The notes under the pieces are model-generated. The model saw only the letters and a program-made list of their open reading frames with translations. It was not told where the DNA came from and did not search any database. From Akebia trifoliata (Eukaryota > Streptophyta > Magnoliopsida > Ranunculales > Lardizabalaceae), in NCBI GenBank assembly GCA_017979445.1, contig CM030714.1, forward strand, positions 47,507,220 to 47,571,219: DNA of 64,000 bases, given 5' to 3'. Shown here piece after piece: positions 34,801 to 46,700 of this stretch. Made by a program: the position numbers and the translations under genes. How positions within the stretch are numbered: the stretch's first letter is position 1; every line of letters begins with the position of its first letter.

Positions 34801-36564
34801 TTACTTCTGGATTTCAATTTTTTTTTTTTTTTAGATAAGTGTAAAGCTTTATTGATGAAAGAGAAAAAATGAAGGAGACTGAGATGGCCCGCGAACAAGC
34901 ACGGCCAAAAAAGAACCAAAAACAACAAAATACCAAAAAAGAAACTCAAGGCTCAAAGAGCCCAAAAGACAGCCAACAGATCCCAAACTACAGGGAAGAT
35001 CCCACTTGAAGACGAAGTCTTCAAAAAACCTATTACTTCCTCTATAGACCGTTTCTTTCCTGTACAACCTTATATAGCCATTTCCGAGAAGCGCTTAATT
35101 CATATCCTCCCCCCTACTAAAAAAGAAAGAAGAAACGAAGAAAAAGGGAAAAAAAATCTTTGACCGGATGGAATATAAGAGTGTCGTCGTTCTCTATTCA
35201 CACACAACCATTTCCCCTGGGTGACTTATAATTAGTAAACTAAAATAATGCAATAGGCAATTCCATAGGAGTTGGTGCATTTGGATGGTACCTTGGACCA
35301 ATTGCATCTTGTATTTTTGCCCCTCAAAAGTAGCTAGTAGGAAATCTCTACTCAAGCTATGTTTTGGCAATTGACAACTATTATTGGGACTTACCTCTTA
35401 CTAAGTGCTACATTGTCGATCTGACATGTATAAGATAAATCCATATTGGATTTTAAAGTAGGCCTTGACCTTGTTCTTTTGTCGCCTTTGACCTTCCAAT
35501 GCGCTGTTTGACAATGTTTTTGCTCTCCCTCCCTGTATCTGTCTCTCATATTTTCCTGCTTTTGTTTGATCTGTAAAGCTCCATTGTTGTTCTGAAAGCC
35601 TCAACTTTTTTATTATATAAGAGGAAGTCAATTGTTCGGGTAGAGGTTAATATGCATTTCAGTTTTCTGGTTTATTTGCAGTTCATATTATTCAGATCTT
35701 ATGTGTTTCCGATTGCTTTTCAGTTTTATTTTAAGCAACTAAAAACCACTTGGACTTGATGATGCTTTCTTGACATGGTTCTTTTGCAGTTGATTTTGAA
35801 CAAGGTTCTCATGCTTGGATCAAAGAGTCAGACCATCATTGGCAGGCCAATATTGCCAGACGCAGCTGTTCATGCAGTTGTTGAGGAGCATGTAAGAGAC
35901 ATCAAATCTATTTTTTCTCCCTATTCATTGACTATCTCCCTTCGTATAATTTTTAACTGCTAAACCTTATGTATTTCATGGAATTATTTAAAATGAATTT
36001 AGATTTTTATGGCTCTGTCCTACTATATCAGCTTTGTTGTGTGCTTTTCTGTGCCTCCTCTGTAAGTCAATTCCTTCATGGCACCGTGTTTTTCTCACTG
36101 TGGGTTGTTTGGTATTTACCATAAAAGAGTTGGCCACTGTTTCATTTCTTCATGATTATTATTTGTTAGTTTTGTAAGTGTGAATAATAGCTAAGATTGG
36201 TTAAAATTATTAAATAATTTCAAAAGCATGATTTATTTTTTCAGTTTCAACTGTTTCTTTATTAACCATGCTTGTGTTTTATCCCAATTTGTTTGAGGTT
36301 GCTATTTATTTATTTATTTTTTGTTCAGGCATTAGATGCCAAGGTAATAATATTTAAGAAAAAGAGAAGGAAGAACTACCGCCGAACCAAGGGGCATCGC
36401 CAGGTATAACAAAGATGGTCCATTAGAATACATTTAGTTTCAATAGATGGGTTTTACTTTAACATGTGGTTTATCCATACCTATTTCAGGAACTGACGAG
36501 GCTGAGAATTACTGATATTCAAGGAATAGAGAAGCCAGAAAAAAAGATAAAAGTTGCTGCTTAG
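31876..36564 (+). CDS. Mitochondrial ribosomal protein bL21m (NFD1-like)
   Basis: This is a large-subunit ribosomal protein of the plant mitochondrion; the Arabidopsis relative is NUCLEAR FUSION DEFECTIVE 1. Exons are 31876-32415, 32513-32593, 35790-35891, 36329-36403 and 36490-36564, all phase 0 with AG/GT junctions, giving 290 residues. The start is MANRRCLKAL (the frame is open further upstream, but without an ATG). The first 70 residues are Arg/Ser-rich and lack acidic runs, as in mitochondrial presequences. Residues about 83-123 form an almost purely Asp/Glu tract. The L21 domain begins near FAIVQIGSHQFKVSNGD and includes LNKVLMLGSK, the family signature KKKRRKNYRRTKGHRQ, and LTRLRITDI. 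Intron 2 (3.2 kb) carries an L1 tail. The gene diverges from NSF and converges with TPC1, with no functional link implied. Confidence 0.93.
34815..35065 (-). mobile_element. L1-type LINE 3' end in bL21m intron 2
   Basis: On the minus strand it reads SNRFFEDFVFKWDLPCSLGS and then a T-rich 3' UTR ending CTTATCTAAAA..., the standard tail of the L1 copies in this window. Confidence 0.6.
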
Positions 36565-37296
36565 GAGAATCTCTTCAGCCATGGTCGGCAAACAGCATCT
36601 CCCGGTTCCTTTGATCTCTTCATTCATCTGAATCAATATGTTCTTCCTTAAATATTGACTTTGGATGCCGGGTCAGTGGGCATCCTTGGCATTTCTAATT
36701 TGCTGAATTTTGCATTTGAGAAAGACTACACTTACACCAAAAAATTGAGGAAAATCTAGGCTAGAGAGAGACCTTAAGCAAAGAGAAAGCAAAAACATAT
36801 CTTTCAACAAAAGAGAGAAACCAAAGGCTAGAACTGATACTTGAATTCCAGGCATTGTGGATCGTGATGAGACATCAAAATTCTTGATTTTTTCAAGAGT
36901 ATCCAATTTGTCAAATTGGTAGTGTTTTGATACCAATTATTTCTGGCCAAGGAAATTTTCTAGGCATGACCTGTCGAAGCTTATTCCCCTCGATATGAAT
37001 GATTTAAATGTTTTTGTGGTATCGAGTGCAATTGCAAACCTATTTATGTTTACTTACATTTTCAATTATTTCATGAAAACCATGTTTAGTTTGTCATAGA
37101 ACAGGTATGGAATGTACCATTGAAGATGAAGTAAGGAAGTACTCGACTACTGGCATTCTTTGTTTCATTTCATGGTGCATGCATGATGCATGACGGTTTG
37201 TGGAGTAACTTCTTTTGGGGGGAATTTTTATCTTTGATCAATTCGTTTGAGTCACACGCAACATTAGTTAAGGCTTTTAATGATTTACTAAGTACT
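36565..37296. other. Short intergenic stretch after bL21m
   Basis: It holds the presumed 3' UTR of bL21m, then unassigned AT-rich sequence up to the copia LTR. Nothing further recognised. Confidence 0.5.
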
Positions 37297-37513
37297 TGGT
37301 AAAAGATTAGAGTTAAAGAGGAGAGGAGGAAACCAAATAAGAGAATGAGTAGGTCACCTCCAACATGGTTCAACCTCTCTTTTATATTAAAAACATGTGG
37401 TTGGTCGTGTGGGTTTAAGTATTGAGTCCACACAACCTTACATTAATGAGAAATAAGACATGGGTTGTATATTTAAATATTGGGCCCACACGACATTAAG
37501 TAAGAATTTTACA
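37297..37513 (-). repeat. 3' LTR of the copia element
   Basis: Aligns throughout with 41478-41689 and with the LTR at 22336-22557. The outer end reads TGGTAAAAG on the plus strand instead of TGTTAGAAG, so the terminal bases have mutated. Confidence 0.85.
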
Positions 37514-38588
37514 CCCCTCCCCCTCAAGTTGGAGAATACAAATCTAATATGTCCAACTGGGTACAAAAAATAAAAAAATGAACTCCTAGGTGATAATTTT
37601 GTGAAAACATCTTCCAATTGATTTTTCGACTTGATATAGGGAGTAGATATCTTCTTAATCTTTACCACGTCATGAACAAAGTGACAATCAAGTTCAATGT
37701 GCTTGGTTTTCTTGTGGAATACTAGATTATTAGTTGTATAACTAGCAACCTGATTATCACTATACATAGGTATGAGAGTAGGAACTTCAATCCTCATCTC
37801 CTTTAGAAGACTCTGAACCCAAAGCATTTATAGTATGTGTCATTGCTATGTATTCCGTTTCAACATGAGAACGAGTTGGAACTTATTTTTTTCATTGCGT
37901 CAAGTCACCAAATTACCTCCCACACATGTATAATACTCAGAAGTAAATTTACGATCAATATGGCTTCTCGCCCAATCAACATCTAAGAAGTCAATAATGG
38001 ATATAAGAGGTGAATATATGTATAATAATCATTTGTCTAGATACCCTAATATCCTAAACACAACATCCCAATGAATCTTGAGAAACATGTATAAATTGGT
38101 TAGCTACTCCCACAACAAAGGTAATATCTATGTGAATGATAGTCGGTAGATTAATTTGCCAATTAACATACGATAACACCCTACATCAGGATAAATTTCT
38201 TCCATATTCAGTATCAAGCTTAGTAGTGGGATCCATAAGAGTATTAATTGGTTTAGAACCCAAAGTATCGGTCTCAGATGGTAAATCCATAACATACTTC
38301 CTTTGAAACAAACTAATATGTTCTTTGGAGCAAACTACTTCAATACTCAAGAAGTAGCGAAGAAGACCTAAGTCTTTAGTGTGACCGTTTGTCTAGGTGA
38401 GTCTTCAAATTTGATATACCATTAGGATCACTTCTAGTAATGAGGATACATCCACATAAACTATCAACATAATAATTCTACCAGAGGAGTGCCTCACAAA
38501 CACTAAATAATTAGAAGTAGATCTAATAAATCCATAGATGAGAATAACTGAGTTAAATTTATCAAACCAAGCTCTAGACGACTGTATC

Positions 38589-39118
38589 TAGAGGTGCAAC
38601 TTGGTCTAGTTCAAACTGAGAACCGAACCAAACTGATAGTTTTGGGGTGGTTTGGTTTGGTTTGGAACAAGTTGTGGTTCGGTTCCGGGTTACAAAAATG
38701 GAGTACCGATTAATTTGGTTTGGTTCTCAGATCAAGCTTGTATAAAATCGAACCAAATCGAGAACCGAATCCTTATGTAATAAATAAATATATATGTATA
38801 TAATAATTATTATGAATTATTTTAGGAGTTAGGACATATATTAGTGATCTTTTATGAATAAACCAATGAATTTTTATGGATAGATTTGTGATTTATTGTA
38901 TGAAATTTTATGTTTGTTTTTTTCATTAAAAAACATTACTTACAATTTATAGAATATTCGCGATCCATAGAACCGAATCGAACCAAATCGACTTTAATTT
39001 AGTTTGGGTTGGTTTGGTTCCAATAGAATTTGGTTCGGTTCTGGTTCTTATTTAGTGGAACCGACGTATGTCAGTTCAGTTCCAATTTGACCTCAAACCG
39101 AACCAAGTTGCACCCCTA
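38589..39118. mobile_element. hAT-type non-autonomous element nested in copia
   Basis: It starts TAGAGGTGCAACTTGG and the complement of its other end is TAGGGGTGCAACTTGG. The 8-bp duplications are actgtatc (38581-38588) and attgtatc (39119-39126), and the split copia frame (KTIYGL...) resumes across it. The interior is largely self-complementary GGTTTGGTTCGGTT-type sequence. At 530 bp it has no transposase. Confidence 0.85.
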
Positions 39119-41477
39119 ATTGTATCAACCCATAAATTGTCTTCTGTTGAATAAACACTAGTCCAATCTTACCAAAGACAACATATCCAGGTGATTACTC
39201 CTGTAAGTCTCAATGTCAAAAGACATTTTTAATATTCAATTGATACATGGGCCAAACATAATACACTGCAACAAAAATAAGAACTCTAACAGAGTTTGAG
39301 CGAGCCACAGGAGAGAAGGTCTCACTATAATCAACCTCATAAGTTTGTATGTAACCCTTGGCTACAAGTCGAGCTTTCAACCTCTCATCAAATCCATCAG
39401 GAAAATACTTGACTGTAGACACCCATCAACACCCCACAACCTGCTTCCCAAGTGAAATCGGAGATAGATCTCAAGTATGATTATAATGAAGTGTTGCAAT
39501 CCCCTCATGCATAGTTAGTTTCCACCCAAAAGAGAATAATGCCTGTGTATAAAAAGTAGGAACACAAATAACATACAAGAAAAGTGCAAATTGGCGAAAA
39601 GAATGTAACATCCGATGAAAAGACACAATATTAACAATTTGGTGTTTAGTGCAAGATCTAGTACATTTACTTAAAATAATAAGAAGATCACTAGAGGTAG
39701 AAGTAGATGTCTGTGAATGTAGAGGAACCTCAAGTAAAGCTGATGATGGATCTAGGGCTGGTAGAGATAATGAAGATGTTCGGAAATGAGTGCATTGATA
39801 TGCTTGAAGAGGCACAATGGAAGGGTCACCTGCATGAAGAACTGGAAGTATAAGAGAGGAGGAAGCTTTTTGAGATAACTCCCCTTAACAAGAAAACACA
39901 AGATCCAACATAAAAAAATACAAATAAAAATAAAAATAAAGTGTAGACTCAAAGAATGTCATATTAGCACTTATAAAGTAGCGTTGAGTGACAAGACAAT
40001 CATAACATCTATACCCTTTTAGTGTACAAGAGTAACGCAGAAAGAAACATTTGATGGATCTTGGGGAAAATTTATCCGACTTAGGCTCTAATGAGTGAAC
40101 AAAACAAACACAATACAAAACTCTAGGAGTAACAACAAAAGGATGAACTTGAACAGGTTTGTTCCATTTATCTCAACAAAATTGTTTAGTGTGGACAGTG
40201 TAGTCACAATAGGTACACTTCAAATTGCCATCACAACCACAAGAAAAGTCGAATGAACCAATAGAAATTAATAATAATGACTTTTTAGGAGTTGTAGAAG
40301 AGACACTCCCAAGAGAAGCACGTTGAAGATAAGAAAAGACATTGACAACAATTGGTAAACTCACTAGCAAGAATTTGACTCTTCAAAGAAGAATACTTTG
40401 GATTCAGATTAGATAGAAACAATGCAGCCTAAAATTCTTTTCATTGCCTTTTCTGGGTTTCAAGATTCGTAGTCAAGGGTGGATATTGCTAAAGTTCTTC
40501 CCACATACCCCCAAAAAGAACTATAATATTCACTTAGGGATTTGTCTCCTTGTTTAGTAGTGAACATGGCCTCAAATAGACCATATACCCTAGAAACGTT
40601 CTTTTAGAGTACATTTCCTATATGGCTAGTCAGATCTATTTTGTTGTATCCAAATACATCATATTGGAGGAAATAAAAGGCTACATACTGTTCCACAAAT
40701 ATGTCATAACCAGGGAATTATCATTTTGTCAATTTTCATATTGTTTGTCATCCTGAGGAGGTGGATCTTCAACCAAAAACTTTGATTTTTTTTCTTAACA
40801 CAAAGGAATACTCGCACTGAGTGTGACCATGGGAGATAATTAGTGTCATTAAATTTAATTGAAGTGATTTGAACCCCAACACCATTAGCAAGACTTGTAT
40901 TCGCCATCTGGAACCCGAGAAAAAAAAAACTAGTAATGGAAGAAAAAATTCAAAATATTTTAGAATATCCTGGGGGGGGGGGGGGGGGGGTAGTTGCAAT
41001 TTGGAAGCCCGAAAAGTTTTGGAATGAGAGAAATCTAAAAACACAACAATACTTGAAAAACTGAATTTTGAGAAAATTTGCACTTTTGAAGAGGATGTCC
41101 AAAAATAGAAAGAAAAAAAAAATCTCAAAATACCTTATGAGAAGAGCAGCAAGGGTGGGAATACCCTATTTCTTTAAACAAACCCTAGAAATGAAAACCC
41201 ATCTGGAGAGTCGAAAACCAAAAATCTAAACTTTGGGAATTAAAATTGTCCACCAATCCTCAATCTTTCATTAACACCTTAAACAAACACTAACCAAGTC
41301 CTAGATAAACATTTAGTGCAACCAAATAACCTTCAAATACTTAAATCTCTTTTTGGATTCAAGGTCTTAGGATTTAGAAGTACCATCAGATTGAAGAGGG
41401 AAGAGAAAGGGATTTAAGAAAATGGAAGAAAAAAATAGAAATCAAACAGATCTAATAGTAGAAAGGCTCTGATACTA

Positions 41478-41689
41478 TGTTAGAAGATTAGGGTTGGAAG
41501 GAAACTAGATGAAATAATAAATAGGTCATTCCCAATAAGGGTCGGTCTACCTTTTTATAATAAAAACATGTGACTAGTCGTGTGAGCTTAAGTATTAGGT
41601 CCACATGACCTTTCATTAATGAGAAATAAGATATGGGTCGTGTTGAAGTAAGTATTAAGCCCACACGACATTAAATGAGAACTCTAACA
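41478..41689 (-). repeat. 5' LTR of the copia element
   Basis: Perfect TGTTAG/CTAACA ends on both sides, next to the primer-binding site. The difference from the 3' LTR is visible at many positions, so the insertion is old. Confidence 0.85.
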
Positions 41690-43774
41690 ATACTCACTGT
41701 GGAGTAGATTTTTTTTCTTTTACTCGTCCTTTTGGGTACTCCCTGGGAATGAGGTGATTTTGATTCCAGCACTGTCCAACACCCCAGCCTTCCACACGGG
41801 TGGATGCACACTAACCCTTGGAGAATTAACATATTTCTCGGCCACTGTATGCTTAACAATCATAATGAATGTTTGTAAAGCATGCATGTGATACTTCCAT
41901 ATATTTCCTTTTCGACGTCTGCTCCCTTACGAAGGCAAAATCTTGTCCAAGGCTATTCCAGGTGAAGGGGTACATCTAGAGAGTGGCATTGACCTATAAT
42001 GAGAAGCTAGAATTCATGTGCCAAGGCTTATCCCTGTGGCAAGGGTGATCCACATCTTCCCCGTATTATATCCTGAGCATTGAGCACTGAAATCGGTTCT
42101 CTTATCAGTTAGTTCTGCCTTCTAAGGTCAATTTGACTCACCCTTCAGAAAGTATTTTATTTTATGAACAAAAATGATTTGTCCTTGAAGTCTCGAGGAC
42201 TCTCTCTCCAAAATGTTGAAGAGGGGGGGAGGGGGGAACGGATTAAGTTGATTTTAATTATTTGGTAAACATTCTTGAAAAAAAAACTTCTATCATAATT
42301 CCTATTGGCGTAACCAATTCTGAAAAACAAAATCAGTTCTACATACAATTACAAATGGCCTGTAAGTAACGACCAAGTGATATTATGTTAGTGAGTTTTG
42401 AAAAAAAAAAAATTGGCTAGTTTCAAGTTGACCTCGATGAATCATGTAAGATATATTAATTTCGTAATAATATTTAAAATAAATAAAAATAATTGTTTTT
42501 CTTCATATAATGTTAAATATCCACAAAAAGCCATATTTGTTTAGTGGTTTGAAAGTTGAAGAAGATAGAACCTAGGGCAAAAAAAAAACAATAAATTGAT
42601 GTTGAAAGATGGATTTGGGACAGAAAAATCAAGGGTTTTTGGCTTAAGTATGTATATGAAAGCATTTATCACTCAAAGAACATTTAAATCCAGGTATATG
42701 TCATCAGTTTGCAAACATGGGGGTATCTCTAATTTTTTTTAAAGAGAGTTGCTATTGCCCCCACCAACTGTGTGCAATTCTGGGTGATTTATATAGGAAT
42801 TAGCGTGGCAATAGTAGCTCTCTTTTTTAAATCACCCCTTTATAAATGTTCTAAGTTTAAATTGTCATTTCAATAAGATTTCCGTTTTGCAGTAAATAAG
42901 AACCTACTTAAAAGGAGTTTCACATAACGAAATCAACCTCGTTATAAATTATACAATAGATCAACTGATCTGACCCGTAGCCAGGAGCACTCGCAACTCA
43001 ATCTGTCAGAAATAATGCAAACTAAAACATCTGTCACATACATTCCATATCAAGAAAATCACTTTCACAACTGCTTCTCCCTCTCTGCCTACCTCACTCT
43101 ACATAATTTGAGACAGAACCCTGTTAAGAAACAGAACGCCAAATTACTAAGACTAGGAGTGATTTTATGTTAGGTACCTAAAATATTAGTAGTTGGGAGT
43201 ACAACAACAATTATTATAGATAAAGCTACACAATAGTAAAGTTACTTGATATATAGAGATTTGGATTAGGGATTTGATTTATATTTGGATTGTGATGAAT
43301 TTGAATTAGTTGGTTAGAGAACAGCTCTAAAAAATATTTCTTATATTTTGATTTGAAGATCAATGAGAAACATGAATAGAGTTCTTTAGATTTAGGATAT
43401 TGACCATCTCTACTTAGTATAGGAGGTTCGGCCACTTCGAATCAACCCTTTTCTTATTTTATTTATTTTGTATCGGAAAATTACCATTTATTAGCCATCC
43501 CAAGCCAAAAAAATAAAGTATATTAAGTGTAGAGCATGGATCCATAGCTTATTTGGTTGACACACTGAAAGATTGCATTTCAACTCTTTCATATAAAGAC
43601 ACATTTTTTTTTTCTCTCTGGTTTTTTTACTTATAGTCTACAATCTATCTAATGGCAGAGATAAGAAGTAATTTAAGATGAGTTTATAGTTAATTAATTT
43701 TTTTAACAATGATAACGAAATTGAAATTGAAGAGATTGTAACACAGGTTACCACCGTAGAAGAGTGAAGAAAAG
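41690..43774. other. Intergenic region below TPC1
   Basis: It contains the presumed TPC1 3' UTR, one Mutator-like MITE at 42744-42822 and a [13 protein letters not shown] G-rich patch near 42222-42237. No other gene is supported. Confidence 0.5.
42744..42822. mobile_element. Mutator-like MITE, copy 2, 79 bp
   Basis: The inverted ends are GAGAGTTGCTATTGCC and GAGAGCTACTATTGCC (14 of 16), with a perfect 9-bp duplication ttttttaaa at 42735-42743 and 42823-42831. Nine-base duplications are typical of Mutator-like elements. The interior shares ACTGTGTGCAATTCT and GATTTATATAGGAATT with copy 1 at 8319-8419. Confidence 0.82.
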
Positions 43775-46700
43775 CTATGGACTGGAGCATTGATTTTCCT
43801 TCAACTCTGCACTTAACATACGATGCAGAAGAGCATCAACTCTTTGACTCCGTCTCCTTGTGCTGCATCACAGATGGTATTAGAAAAAATGATAAAGAGT
43901 AACTGTTGAAAGATGCAGGTGAAGTCAATTAAAGCTCCTTTACAATAACCACTCTAAAAGCAATACATACGAGACATTTCGGGATCGGCTTCCTCCTACT
44001 TCCTGGAACAAGATATTTATAGATTAGATTCGGCTGTAAGATAAAGCTTGGAAAGATAAATGCCAGTGATCGTCTAAATGTATTAAAGATTGTGATAATC
44101 ACAAATGATGTCTGATATGACAACAAAAGTTGTGCAAAGCAGAGTAACAATGATTTCGAACAGCTTTAAATCAAGTCCACATGCATAAAATGAGATTAGA
44201 TGCCCAATTTCCTGATGAGAAACATTTTCCTTACTAACTTGGTAAGATTTTCAGCCTTACTAAGGGTCATTTTGCTCAAATGGATTACCACATCAGCAAT
44301 CCAACACCACAGCCCTCTTAAGTTTCTTCGAAAAACTCAGATCCAATTTTTTTTTTCAAAAACAATTTCTTTTGAGCTTGATCCAAGGTTTTGAAAGTTC
44401 ATAGAATTTTGTCCTCTACAACCCTGAAGCATCGGATCGTGTTTTTGGATGACACAACGTGAGGCCAAGGACCCTTAGTGAGGGTGAAATCCTTACTAAT
44501 TTAGTAAGGCTAGGCGGACTCTTTCCTCATTTCTAAATGGATGCTCTGTGACCATTGACTTCTCTAAGAATGTTCTGACACGACTTGAGTAGAGATTTCC
44601 TCAAATGGGAAGTGTAAGTTAGTCATTGAGTACAAACCTTTCCATCTTCTTCAGATCCTCCACATTCTGTTTCGAGTCCCATCTGAGCAAAAAAGGCTTC
44701 CAAGACAAATGCTACGACCTGAAAGAAAGGAAAAAAAAAGTTGATTAACAAAAATGTCTCGTGTATTTGTTTGTAAGAAATCTACATAGTACAAATTCAA
44801 CGGATACATATATATATTGCTAGGCGGGTTAGTGATTAGTGTAAGAAGGGGTTTGAACCTAAGACCTTGGGAACAACCTCCACAAGGTCTTACCACTTAG
44901 CTAAGTGGTCCTTGTTGTAGAAATTCAAAGAATTACTTGCTCTAATCACCACCCAGAAGATCCTTAAATAAAAAGGACAGGAACAACAAATAATCATTTA
45001 CTTCCCCACCAATGGTGGATCAGTTTGATCACAAGTCTAATAAACTGAATAGTTTTACGAGCCTCAGTGCTCAAATGTATCAAATTTTGTTGTGCTGTAA
45101 AAACATTCACCTATTGACGAGCAAAAGGCATGCTTTCACATGTAATCTAAAAATTAACCAATTTGTTATTGCACATCTTTAATAAGAAATATCAGTCTGA
45201 AATGATTGCATGGATGAAACTCACAAGATTCAAAAGTAGCAAGATCGTTATGAGGTAAAAGCTAATAAAGTATACAAGGCTCCAAGATGTTCCTGTCAAT
45301 TCCTTGTAGCCCTGAAATTGTAAATTATGAGATAATTAGCAATCTCAGTATAAATAGAAATCACTTCTTTACATCTCACATTCACCTTCCATGTAACTCA
45401 CCATGTTAGCTTAGCAAAAAAAAAAAAAAAAATGTAACTCACCATATTATAATGGTCATGAATTTATGAAAACAACAAATCTAAGATAGTGATTAATATG
45501 GATGCAAATAGTGTTGTTTGGTACACCTTGATGAGGAAATGTACTTACATTGTTTATGTCAGCTGTTATATTTATATTTATGATTGCAAGAAGGCATTAT
45601 AGTAAGAAGTAAGTAAGAAGTATAAAATGTTTTTAATACCTCCATCCATAGTTGCCAGTTTCCCATGACTAGTAAATTGAAGAGTGTCACCATACCATTG
45701 GGGTAGTCATTAAAATTGAAAAGTAGGTAACTGACTTTGTCAAGGAAATTGATCCAAGAGACTAAATATTTCCTGTAGAGATAACTAAATGAATAGATGA
45801 CCAATTAGCATGGATTAATGCATGAAAGTGCACTCAAGTAATGCATTAACTATCCATATTCAATAAAATTTGATGCATTTGTTATTATTGGTCATCCAAA
45901 ATAGAATAGAAATGTCATAAAATGACAAACTCTTGTCTGATAAAGAATACTTATGTATGTGAAATTAGAGTGCTGCATGAACGATTAAGAAAGCTCGGTA
46001 AAGGACAAAGGATACTCATTTTCAGCAAGAGCCGATCCTTCCAACTTGGGGTTTCCAGCATTGACGATCCCCCCGAAGATCTACAAATACAAAGCGATAT
46101 TTATTAATTCTTGCATCATTCATGAAATGATTAAGAAAATTCAAGGTTTGCTTTGTACAAAAATATTATGTCCATACACCCACACCCACCCACCCACCCA
46201 CCACACATTACATCGAGGAGAAATTTTAAACCTAAGCACCAAAAACCATTAGATATTTTTGACATAACAACTGTATTAAACAATAGCGATATGCAAGGAG
46301 AGAAAGGAGAAAAAAAAAAAAGTGAGGCAGCTAAACAATTTCTATCCCAAAAGATGCCCATGTAATAAAGTTAACACGTCAAAAGAATATTGGAAATCAC
46401 ATTTATATTCAACACTTATCTTTGTATTTGTGTTCATCATCAAATAAACAAGCATTAAATTTTTGTGGATTGTTATTTTCTTGTTCATGAATAGAAATAT
46501 ATTTTTCTGTTTCATTCAATCATGAAATATACGTAAGTATCATACCTTTACTTACGGATAATGATCCTTCAGATATCTTATCAAAAAAAATTCCTTCAGA
46601 TATAAGAATATTACTAAATTATTTGTATAATTTTTTTTTATTTTTTTGCTAATAGAAAGCTACCTATTCATTCAATAAGGTACCTGTAGCTATGTCACTA

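Larger units (their letters stand above)
37297..41689 (-). mobile_element. Ty1/copia LTR retrotransposon, full length but decayed
   Basis: The 5' LTR is 41689-41478 (212 bp) and the 3' LTR 37513-37297 (217 bp); flanks atact and gtact are a 4-of-5 duplication. Next to the 5' LTR the minus strand reads TAGTATCAGAGCC, a one-mismatch initiator-tRNA-Met primer site, and GAGGGGGAGGGG precedes the 3' LTR. Order: gag start (NDTNYLPWSHSVRVF, 40907 down), integrase C-terminal part (FSPRSIKCFFLRYS, 40100 down), reverse transcriptase (KARLVAKGYIQTYEVDYSET, 39390 down), RNase H (MYSDNQVASY and THHI-like KTKHIELDCHFV, 37770 down). All frames are broken, and a hAT-type element interrupts the RT. Confidence 0.9.
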
